A DNA stretch of 14,560 nt from JAKSCF01 sp028279945 (GTDB lineage: Bacteria; Bacillota; Clostridia; Peptostreptococcales; JAAYPU01): positions 1-14,560 of the forward strand of contig JANQMT010000011.1 of the NCBI GenBank assembly GCA_028279945.1, written 5' to 3'. The position numbers and the translations under genes were made by a program. The notes under the pieces were generated by a model, which was given only the letters and a program-made list of their open reading frames with translations, did not search any database and was not told the origin of the DNA. The first letter of the stretch is position 1. Every line of letters begins with the position of its first letter. Below are positions 1 through 6,197 of the stretch, piece by piece.

Positions 1-155
1 TTACGTATTACGCGTAACCAGTAGTAGTATTGACTTGTCTTGATTGAATTCTCACTGCACCATTCTTTTACAGGCTTTCCACTTCTTCTGCATTCACCAG
101 TAGTTTCACGCCACTCCTTAACCCTTACTTGATGATTAACGCTTCTCATATCCAT
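1..155 (-). CDS. tnpA: IS66 accessory protein TnpA (partial, runs off the left edge)
   Basis: This frame is open to the window edge and gives 51 residues plus one incomplete codon. It starts MDMRSVNHQVRVKEWRET, contains VKEWCSENSIKTSQYYYW and ends LRVIR at the edge. The pattern of a basic N-terminal helix, a W-C-x-E-N-x-I helix-turn-helix and a Y-Y-x-W-x-R segment is characteristic of the small IS66 TnpA accessory protein, a helix-turn-helix protein needed together with TnpB for transposition in this family. The ATG at 153-155 has GGAAGGAA about five bases upstream, so I prefer it to the in-frame ATG at 147-149. The protein is normally around 100 residues or slightly more, so roughly half is visible. 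It faces the same way as the recombinases but belongs to the inserted IS. Confidence 0.85.
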   Translation of the reverse strand, partial: MDMRSVNHQVRVKEWRETTGECRRSGKPVKEWCSENSIKTSQYYYWLRVIR

Positions 156-280
156 ATTAAATTCCTTCCGAGACTTTTATAGTGTTTACAACTCTTACAA
201 ATACTTTAAAAGTGTTGCACTCTAAGTTATTGTCTCACTTATTTATGATTATGAGAATACATCTTTTATTGTACGCTTAC
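1..280 (-). mobile_element. IS66-family insertion sequence, left end (partial)
   Basis: Read on the minus strand, the element begins at 280 with GTAAGCGTACAATAAAAGAT, which matches the usual IS66 terminal inverted repeat that opens with GTAAGCG. About 125 bases further in comes the start of an IS66 TnpA accessory protein, the normal first gene of this family. The element runs off the left edge, so TnpB, TnpC and the other inverted repeat are not visible. The inverted repeat starts exactly where the recombinase reading frame is cut: its TAA serves as the stop codon at 277-279. IS66 elements usually duplicate 8 bp of target; if so here, the copy on this side would be 281-288 (GTTTGTAT on the plus strand). 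The identification rests on motif recognition, not on a database hit. Confidence 0.85.
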
Positions 281-1849
281 GTTTGTATCAACCTTCTGAC
301 TAATTCTTGGTCAAAGTCTTTCAACTTAGGATTAATAATTCTTAGGGTTTTATCCATCTCTGCTAATCTTTGTTCGTGGTCTTTTTCATTTTTCTGTGTT
401 TGGGCTAGCCTTGCTTTTTCTCTTTCTAGTTTATTGATTTGATTTGATATGCTTTTGTATTCTTCATCAAATGCTTCTGCTACTGCTCCTTGTTTTGCAT
501 TTTCTTCTACTATGCTGAGCATCTTCTTTTGTAGCTTATCTATTTGGTTATCATATTCTGTGGTAGCTTCTGTTATAGGATGGGCTTTAATGACTCTTAT
601 GACATTCTTTCTAAATAGTTCTATGAAGTCTCCTTTGTCTTCTACTATGTTATTGATGGCGGTCATGATGGCATGGTGTAGAAATTCTTCTTTTAGGGTT
701 GGGGAGTGGTTGCAGTTGGCTTTTGTTCCGTTTTTGAGTCGGTTTTCACATCGCCATACGGCGTATTTATTGCCGTACTTAGACCATGTTTGTCTTCTGT
801 AAGGGTGTCCACATTCATGGCATACTAGGATATCGGTTAGGGCATACTTGGAACTGTATTTGCTTTTTTCTTTTTTTGTTTTATTAGCTTTTCTTGTAAC
901 GGCTCCTTTGTTGAGGCTTGCCCTTCTTGAATCTTTCTTCTTGTACTCGATGAAATAGTTCTTTTGGTATGATGGCTTTGTGATTATTTTCTATATAATA
1001 TTGGGGGACGATGCCATTGTTTTTGACTCTTTTCTTGGTTAGGAAATCTACGGTATAGGTCTTTTGTAGTAGTGCATCGCCCATATATTTTTCATTGGTT
1101 AGGATTCTATCTATGACACTTCCGTGCCATTTATCTTTTCCTGTGACGGTTTTTATTTTATCTTCTTCTAATGCTCTTGTGATTTGTAAAACGCTACTAC
1201 CCTCCAAATACATTCTATAGATTCTTTTCACGAGTTTAGCTTCTTTGGGTACGATAATCAGCTCGCCGTCTTCATCTTTGGTATAGCCTAAAAACTTATT
1301 ATGATTGATACTGATAATACCGTTTTCGAATTTTCTTATGATGCCCCATCTTGTATTTTCACTAATGTTTCTGCTTTCTTCTTGGGCTTGGCTGCTTAGG
1401 ATGGTGATGAGGAGTTCTCCTGTACCTTCTAGGGTATTGACCCCTTCTTTTTCAAAGTAGATGGCGATGTTTTTTTCTTTGAGTTTTCGTATAGTTTGGA
1501 GTGCATCTACTGTGTTTCTTGCAAATCTACTAACAGACTTGGTGATGATTAGGTCTATCTTTCCTGCCATGCACTCTTTAATCATGGCATTAAAATCATC
1601 TCTTTTTTTAGTGTTGGTGGCACTTTTACCATCATCAGCATAGATGCCAACGCATTTCCAATTGGGATTGTCTTTTATCTTTTCTGTGTAGTGAGTAATT
1701 TGTGCTTCGTAACTGGATTCTTGTTGTTCTAATGTGGTGCTGACTCTGCAGTAGGCGGCTACTCTTAGTGTTTTGAGTTCTACTTTTATGCTTGGATCGT
1801 AGATGACTTGTGGTGGTATGTAGGCTACATTTTTCTTTGCTAGTGCCAT
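277..1849 (-). pseudogene. Large serine recombinase, frameshifted and 3'-truncated by IS66
   Basis: The first part (884-1849) encodes a resolvase domain with the nucleophile in AAYCRVS (Ser37), the conserved SRFARNTVDAL segment and a recombinase domain up to VQEER. That frame then ends at a TAA at 884-886. One frame over, translation continues without interruption as DSRRASLNKGAV, then a zinc ribbon (VCHECGHPY, later WRCENR and a further Cys at about 690-810), a coiled coil (about 350-540) and KDFDQELVRRLIQ. Removing one A in the GAAGAAAGATTC stretch (about 930-940) joins both parts into a protein of about 523 residues. The C-terminus is then cut by the IS66 inverted repeat at 280. I start at 1849 because AAAGGGGG lies eight bases upstream; an in-frame ATG at 1867 has no such signal. 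The gene is probably non-functional unless the frameshift is a sequencing error. Confidence 0.85.
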
Positions 1850-1874
1850 TGTGATTCCCCCTTTCATTTTGTAT

Positions 1875-2537
1875 CTATATCTCTATTTCAATTTCACAAC
1901 TTTCAGTTATGCTAATGCCATTGATGTATTCTATTTTTAATGTGCCATCATTAAATATGACAATCTGATTGGTGATAGTCTGAAACAGTTTTGCATTAAA
2001 GGTTGTAAGGGTTTTATTAGTTTTATTCTCTCTTACTGTTTCTTTTAATGCTTGTATAATTTTTTCTGTATTATGTTTAGAATCATCTACCTTTGCAAGG
2101 TTGTAGTAAGCTTCTGCTCTTTTAAAAATCAGCTCTGCCAGTTCATTGGATGAAAAGGCTTTACCATCTTCTAAGACTTTGATACGTTCTTCTATTCTTC
2201 TGATATGGGAGTTTGGTTTTAATGGTTCTCCTAGAGTTTCTTTTCTTGATTGTCTTCTTTCCTGTACCTTCTGAAATACTGACTCATCTATGAGTTGAGG
2301 ATATTCGTCACCACCGATGTACCTTTCATCTTTTAGGATTCTACCTATGGAACTGTGATTCCAGTTGGGTTTTTTATTAGCATTTAAGATTCCTGCATCC
2401 GTTAGTTTCTCGGCTATTTTATGCAGGGGTATTCCATCTAGGTAATCTTTATAGATACTTTCTACAATAGTTGATCTCTCGGCATCCACTGTTACTTTTC
2501 CATTTACCATTTTGTATCCCATTGGTGTTCGAATCAT
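1875..2537 (-). CDS. Recombinase-domain protein without a catalytic resolvase domain
   Basis: This 220-residue protein starts MIRTPMGYKMVNGKVTVD, which corresponds to the junction after the catalytic domain of large serine recombinases. It carries a recombinase domain (about residues 5-95, including WNHSSIGRILKDERYIG and ESVFQKVQERR) and then a helical, charged tail. There is no resolvase domain, no catalytic Ser and no Cys-rich zinc ribbon. It is not an obvious truncation: the ATG directly abuts the TAA of the upstream recombinase (TAAATG), which suggests translational coupling, and the C-terminus ends in the family-typical beta-rich stretch (TLKIEYING...EIEIEI). It is the middle of three co-directional genes. 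I infer a DNA-binding partner or directionality factor for the two catalytic recombinases; that role is not shown by the sequence. A fixed deletion derivative is the alternative. Confidence 0.8.
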   Translation of the reverse strand: MIRTPMGYKMVNGKVTVDAERSTIVESIYKDYLDGIPLHKIAEKLTDAGILNANKKPNWNHSSIGRILKDERYIGGDEYPQLIDESVFQKVQERRQSRKETLGEPLKPNSHIRRIEERIKVLEDGKAFSSNELAELIFKRAEAYYNLAKVDDSKHNTEKIIQALKETVRENKTNKTLTTFNAKLFQTITNQIVIFNDGTLKIEYINGISITESCEIEIEI

Positions 2538-4145
2538 TTAATCTCTCCTTTCAAAGTATTCGGTTAGCTTTAAGGTGTTAATTAGTTGAAAAGTTATTTT
2601 GTTGTTCTCTCCAACGATGACCCGCTCTACGGTGTTCATTAATAAGTTTTCATCATAGTTATCTATAACATTTGGATTGTGTTTGATGATTTCCAGTAGG
2701 TTTTGTGTTCCTGCTATTTCTTTTTCGAATCCATTGCTATCTAGTAATTGTTTACGCTTTTTCTTGATAGCATCCAGTTCTATATCGATAGCATTTTGTC
2801 TTTCTATGTAAAGAGCAGAGTCTAAGTATCCTTTGGTTACCACTTGGTTTAGGATATGACTCTGCTCGGTTAATTCCATGATTTTATTATCCAGTGTGCT
2901 TATTTCTTCTTGCTGATGGCTTGTCCTTAGCTTTTTTAAGGACTCCATTAAGGGGTTTAATATCTGTTTATAATGGCTTATGAGTTTGTTCCACATGGTT
3001 ATGTATGCTTTCTGTATCTGTTCTTCTTCTACTGCTTTTGTGTGGCATTTTTCTTTGTCTTTGATGTGTAAGTTGCAAGACCACTTTATTTTTTCATAAG
3101 ATTTTCCTATATGGGCTTTTTGCCTTTTAAAGGTACTGCCACAGTTGTTGCATATGATTTTGCCACTGAGTGGATAGCGGTTGTTGTATTTATTGCTATT
3201 ACTGGTGTTCATATCTTTCATTCTGTATTGATAGATGTCTTTTACTTTCTGTGTTTCTTCTCTTGTTATGATTGGTGGATGGTTATCTTTTATAAAATAT
3301 TGAGGTTGCTCTCCTTTGTTTTCTTTTCTGTTAAAGGGCATTACCTCGGTGGTATAGGTCTTTTGTGACAGTAAATCTCCCTCATATACTGGATTTTGTA
3401 GAATATCATTAATGACGTTTTCATGCCATTCTTTTGCTTTACGTATGGTTGGGATATTATCTTTATTTAATCCTTTTGCAATGGTGTATGCCCCTTTGCC
3501 TTTTAGGTATTCATTGAATATCCTTTTGACTATTCTAGCTTCGCCTTCTCGAATAACTAGTTCTCCCTCTTTATCATTGGTGTAACCATAGGCAGGGGTA
3601 CTGATTTTAAAAGTTCCTTCTTGGAATCTTTTTCTTACTGCCCATTTATTATTGGTGGAGATATTTTCCGATTCTCCTTGTGCAAGAGAACTGAGGATGG
3701 TTAGCATTTGTTCACTTTTTTCGGATAGGGTATGGATGCGTTCTTTTTCAAAGTATATCCCTATGCCCATCAACTTTAGTTTTCTTATGACCGCTATGCT
3801 GTCTATTGTATTTCTCGCTAATCTTGTAACAGACTTGGTGATAATTAAGTCTATTTCTCCCGCTTCACAGGCTTTTATCATACGTAAGAATTCATCTCGC
3901 TTTTTTATTTGTGTGCCACTAATAGCTTCATCGGCAAAGATGCCTGCGTATTCCCATTCCTCATTTTTAGCAATAAGTGATTTATAGTAAGTCACTTGGG
4001 CAGAAAAAGAATTGTGCTGTTCTCTTGAATCGGTGCTGACTCTACAGTAAGCACATACTCTTTTTCTAGGTTGCAAGGTCTGCAATACTTTTGGTTTTAC
4101 AGGTTCAATTTTCTTGACTTGCTTTATCACTTGCTTGTTTGCCAT
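2538..4145 (-). CDS. Large serine recombinase (site-specific integrase)
   Basis: This intact 535-residue protein has the full large-serine-recombinase layout. The resolvase domain is at about 28-175, with the nucleophile Ser37 in CAYCRVST, then FADEAISGTQIKKRDEF and the conserved TKSVTRLARNTIDSI. A recombinase domain follows at about 185-300, then a zinc ribbon with Cys332, Cys335, Cys357 and Cys367, and a coiled-coil region at about 385-470. Such proteins cut both strands at short attachment sites through a phosphoserine link and insert or excise mobile elements. The start at 4145 is fixed by GAGGAGG about eight bases upstream. It is the first gene of a tight three-gene set and could drive the other two from the promoter proposed at 4173-4200. 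It is the only member of the set that appears complete and catalytically competent. Confidence 0.95.
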   Translation of the reverse strand: MANKQVIKQVKKIEPVKPKVLQTLQPRKRVCAYCRVSTDSREQHNSFSAQVTYYKSLIAKNEEWEYAGIFADEAISGTQIKKRDEFLRMIKACEAGEIDLIITKSVTRLARNTIDSIAVIRKLKLMGIGIYFEKERIHTLSEKSEQMLTILSSLAQGESENISTNNKWAVRKRFQEGTFKISTPAYGYTNDKEGELVIREGEARIVKRIFNEYLKGKGAYTIAKGLNKDNIPTIRKAKEWHENVINDILQNPVYEGDLLSQKTYTTEVMPFNRKENKGEQPQYFIKDNHPPIITREETQKVKDIYQYRMKDMNTSNSNKYNNRYPLSGKIICNNCGSTFKRQKAHIGKSYEKIKWSCNLHIKDKEKCHTKAVEEEQIQKAYITMWNKLISHYKQILNPLMESLKKLRTSHQQEEISTLDNKIMELTEQSHILNQVVTKGYLDSALYIERQNAIDIELDAIKKKRKQLLDSNGFEKEIAGTQNLLEIIKHNPNVIDNYDENLLMNTVERVIVGENNKITFQLINTLKLTEYFERRD

Positions 4146-4172
4146 GATGAATTCCTCCTCTCATAATATTGG

Positions 4173-4200
4173 ATTCTATTAGCAACACACATTATCACAA
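4173..4200 (-). promoter_or_regulatory. Possible promoter of the recombinase genes
   Basis: On the minus strand TTGTGA and TAGAAT are separated by 16 bases, close to the vegetative consensus. A start site just downstream would leave a short leader that includes the strong GAGGAGG ribosome binding site of the first recombinase. In such AT-rich DNA similar matches arise by chance. Confidence 0.35.
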
Positions 4201-4248
4201 AGTATTTATTTTATCTAGTGGGGTTATATTTAAAGTTATATCTTATAT

Positions 4249-4407
4249 TTACAATGTCATAAACTGCAATGGGTTAGATTGCATCATAGGTATTTCACCT
4301 CCGGCAGGATCTCTGTCGGCTGCCCCCATTGTGTCGGTCTGTGGCTGGGCAGAAGTATCATTATATGGCTGATGAGGTCTTGGCAAACAATTTACCCTAG
4401 TTGGCAT
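4249..4407 (-). CDS. Small hypothetical ORF or gene relic (52 aa)
   Basis: Starting at the ATG at 4405-4407, the frame encodes 52 residues beginning MPTRVNCLPRPHQPYND, rich in Pro, Gln and Asp, and ending SNPLQFMTL. The same frame stays open upstream to a TAA at 4477-4479 with protein-like composition (YSYKNNLAGISYRLLYG). Beyond that stop it continues as another plausible stretch ending NTPRPLGFI. There is no convincing ribosome binding site at the ATG. The local base composition is less AT-rich than the flanks. I do not recognise a family. I read it as a decayed coding sequence upstream of the recombinases, but a real small protein cannot be excluded. Confidence 0.3.
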   Translation of the reverse strand: MPTRVNCLPRPHQPYNDTSAQPQTDTMGAADRDPAGGEIPMMQSNPLQFMTL

Positions 4408-4576
4408 CCCATATAGTAACCTATATGAAATACCAGCTAAATTGTTTTTGTAAGAATAGGTATCGCTCTCACAGGCTTAGATAAAACCAAGTGGTCTTGG
4501 CGTATTCTTTACAATCGCTTTTCCTTTTGGGATTCATCAGCTAAGGTATTTATGACATTGGATATTCAGTTTTCAA

Positions 4577-4960
4577 GGTTCAAATTAGAAGAACAAAAAA
4601 AGTCCCTCTACTGTGTAGGCATTGAAAAGGCATTTTTTATAACCATTTTTGAAAAAAAGTTTATTTTTTCTAGATTTTTTGTTTTAGCACCGGTTTTTGT
4701 ACCTACTTTTTTCATGGTTCAAATGAATGAATTAAAAATACCCCTTCATTGTGTTGGCAGCGAAAACGCTTTTTTTATAGCAGTTTTTGAAAAAAATTTA
4801 TTTTTTTTATTTTAGCAACAGCTTTTCTACCTACTTTTTTCATGGATAAAAATGGCTGAAACAAAAATAACCCCTCAATGTGTAGGCACTGAAAACGCCT
4901 TTTTGGCAACCATTTTTGAAAAAAAGTTTTATTTTTTTTACTCTTTATTTTTAGTTATTA
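4577..4960. repeat. Three-unit degenerate tandem repeat, about 128-139 bp per unit
   Basis: Three copies begin near 4577, 4716 and 4844. Each carries, in order, a GGTTCAAAT-like start, CCCT followed by TGTGTAGGCA or TGTGTTGGCA (at 4612, 4750 and 4879), GAAAA(G/C)GC, and TTTTTGAAAAAAA (G at 4651, 4789 and 4918). The first two also carry TACCTACTTTTTTCATGG (at 4700 and 4828). Spacing between units is 138 and then 129 bases. The third copy is incomplete at its right side. The units are too long and too diverged to be CRISPR repeats. A plus-strand frame across two units reads as a repeated CVGxExAFF peptide, but it has no ribosome binding site, so I treat the array as non-coding. Confidence 0.8.
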
Positions 4961-5390
4961 CTATAAATCGCTTTATTTCAACGTTTCTAGCACATTGGAA
5001 AGTTGATGGTTTTTTTCTCTAAAAAAGATAGGTTAAGTGTTTGGATAAGATATTAGAGTCTCTTTTATGTGTTATATTTATATAGGGTTTAAGTATTTAA
5101 ATATTGTTCTTTCTCTGATGTTAATCTTTTATTATTAAAGTGATTCCTTCTTGGCAATTCACTGTGACCCCCACCTCAGACCAAGTAAAAGACAGGGCAA
5201 CCCCTTGGCGGATAATCTATATTTTTTTCTTTTTCTCTCCTCCTTTCATTTCAAAATATCTATATAAACACCCCTAACTGGGTGATGCTCTGTTATCTCT
5301 TTAAAATCCACTGATATATCTAATGACATCACTTCTAATACCTAAGAAAGGCTGTATTCATGCCATGTTAGAGACATCTTGACATACGCT

Positions 5391-5418
5391 TTGACCCCTC
5401 TGTCTTATTTTTGACCCC
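5391..5418 (+). repeat. Direct repeat TTGACCCC, two copies 20 bp apart
   Basis: TTGACCCC begins at 5391 and again at 5411, exactly 20 bases apart. A related TGACCCCACCTC occurs at 5480-5491, and TGACCCCCACCTC starts near 5165. Two-turn spacing is typical of binding sites for one protein on the same face of the helix. No protein partner is evident. Confidence 0.6.
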
Positions 5419-5435
5419 ACTTATCAATCTGCGAA

Positions 5436-5456
5436 AAGGTCGGCACTGCCGTCCTT
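5436..5456. repeat. 21-bp near-palindrome
   Basis: AAGGTCGGCA and TGCCGTCCTT flank a single central base, giving ten-base arms with one mismatch. It lies 17 bases right of the TTGACCCC repeats and just left of another hairpin, so it may be an operator or part of a transfer or processing site. No T-run follows on either strand. Confidence 0.65.
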
Positions 5457-5463
5457 TGTGTCC

Positions 5464-5491
5464 GAGGTGGGGGCATTTATGACCCCACCTC
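5464..5491. repeat. Perfect 9-bp inverted repeat (hairpin)
   Basis: GAGGTGGGG (5464-5472) and CCCCACCTC (5483-5491) are perfect complements around a ten-base loop. The stem is GC-rich but no T-tract follows on either strand, so it is a poor terminator. Its right arm repeats the TGACCCCACCT motif found elsewhere in the region. Confidence 0.7.
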
Positions 5492-5777
5492 TTTATCCTG
5501 CTAAAATATCGACAGGGAGGTTCACTAGCCATATTGGCAAGAATAACTGAAACACCTTATGGAAATTATCACCTCCTTTCTTTGAGTCTCCTGCCCAAAT
5601 TCGCCCAACAAAAAGTTATATTTGCCATTAGGGGTATTGATGCCATCCCTTCCCTTACAACCCCACACAAAGGCAAACAGGGCGACACATGGGCTAACTT
5701 AGCATTTTGGGAATAAAAAAAAGACACACCGTTTGTATTCGATGCGTCAATGCATATTAAGTATGGTAATTCGGGCA

Positions 5778-5824
5778 TAAAAAATGACGGTTAGTTAACG
5801 ATTTTTATCGGTTAACTTACCGTC
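5778..5824 (-). terminator. Rho-independent terminator of the DUF6809-like gene
   Basis: On the minus strand GACGGTAAGTTAACCGAT and ATCGTTAACTAACCGTC form a long stem with one mismatch and one bulged base around an AAAA loop, followed by ATTTTTTAT. The stop codon of the upstream gene (5795-5797) lies inside the hairpin. This closes the nuclease-NTPase/small-protein unit. Confidence 0.85.
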
Positions 5825-6091
5825 ATGCTCATACAGAATTTCTATTATAAATCTTGCTCCCATTTTGAAGCCTTGTATGAATTTTTCTTCCCCGCTGAGA
5901 TATTTAAACTCTCCATGATCCGTTGTTAATTTTGCAAACAACTCTTTTTCTTTTTCTGTTAATAAGTCCAGTAGTTCTTCTTCATGCTCACTGACTTCTT
6001 CTGTCATTCTTTTATAGGGGTTGCCATCTTCTAGTCGGATGTCTAGCGGATTTATTTTGCCTTGATATAAGTCTTGAAGTAATCTTGGCAT
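5795..6091 (-). CDS. Small acidic DUF6809-like protein (98 aa)
   Basis: The protein begins MPRLLQDLYQGKINPLD and has an acidic helical centre (EEVSEHEEELLDLLTEKEKELF) and a C-terminal GEEKFIQGFKMGARFIIEIL segment. The L-x-D-L-Y-x-G-x-I start and the F-x-x-G-F-K-x-G-A end resemble the DUF6809 family, small proteins of unknown function that are common in Clostridia, often in or near mobile elements. No catalytic motif, signal peptide or membrane segment is visible. I place the start at 6091 because GAAGGAGGTG lies seven bases upstream; a longer reading from 6115 would put that ribosome binding site inside the gene. It follows the nuclease-NTPase gene by 106 bases and has its own extended -10 promoter candidate and a strong terminator. 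A partnership with the upstream gene is possible but unproven. Confidence 0.75.
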   Translation of the reverse strand: MPRLLQDLYQGKINPLDIRLEDGNPYKRMTEEVSEHEEELLDLLTEKEKELFAKLTTDHGEFKYLSGEEKFIQGFKMGARFIIEILYEHDGKLTDKNR

Positions 6092-6147
6092 AGCTTTCAC
6101 CTCCTTCAAGTCCACGATTATATCATGGAGTTTGGAGGAAAGCTATG
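6089..6147. repeat. Inverted repeat mirroring ribosome binding site and start codon around a promoter
   Basis: CATAGCTTTCACCTCC (6089-6104) and GGAGGAAAGCTATG (6134-6147) are inverted copies: ten bases match perfectly, and the GGAGG part matches with a two-base gap. The left arm is the complement of the ribosome binding site and ATG of the 98-residue gene. The right arm gives a plus-strand GGAGGAAAGCTATG that opens only an 11-codon frame ending at TAA. The minus-strand TATAAT lies between the arms. Confidence 0.75.
6117..6125 (-). promoter_or_regulatory. Extended -10 promoter candidate for the DUF6809-like gene
   Basis: The minus strand reads TGATATAAT, a perfect -10 hexamer with a TGn extension, about 25 bases before the start codon. 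No good -35 hexamer is present at 17 bases. The site sits inside the inverted repeat at 6089-6147, so a protein bound there could control it. Confidence 0.5.
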
Positions 6148-6197
6148 TCTATTTTTTATTATGTTTATATATTCAAATAAATTCTACTTATTACGCA

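Larger units (their letters stand above)
4981..5780. other. Gene-poor relic region with palindromes and orphan ribosome binding sites
   Basis: I see no convincing gene here. The stretch holds strong minus-strand Shine-Dalgarno sequences with no start codon at the right distance: AAAGGAGGAGAG at about 5234-5245, and AAAGGAGGTGATAATTTCC around 5561-5580, which is followed by ATA where a start would be expected. Small minus-strand frames exist at 5368-5532 (54 aa, Arg- and Cys-rich), 5246-5329 (27 aa) and 5569-5778 (69 aa), all without good ribosome binding sites. The G+C content around 5390-5500 is clearly higher than on either side. The pattern suggests eroded genes from the end of a conjugative or mobilizable element next to the recombinases. 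That origin is inferred. Confidence 0.5.

Noticed and set aside
4552..4815. 87-codon plus-strand frame with a repeated CVGxExAFF peptide
   Set aside because: The repetition follows from the underlying DNA repeat. There is no ribosome binding site, the residues are mostly Phe/Lys from A/T runs, and the third repeat unit is not in this frame.
4577..4960. CRISPR array
   Set aside because: Units are 128-139 bp and diverged, with no constant 24-40-bp repeat and spacer pattern, and no cas genes are present.
5368..5532. 54-codon Arg/Cys-rich minus-strand frame
   Set aside because: No ribosome binding site, and it is made up largely of the palindromes and direct repeats at 5391-5491, which give it its odd composition.
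5569..5778. 69-codon minus-strand frame starting MPELPYLICIDASN
   Set aside because: Its ATG follows directly on the T-tract of a terminator and has no Shine-Dalgarno sequence. It may be a relic of an element gene but I cannot support it as expressed.
6145..6180. Plus-strand 11-codon frame with a good ribosome binding site
   Set aside because: The ribosome binding site and ATG are the inverse copy of the minus-strand gene start; the peptide is too short and low in complexity to call a gene.
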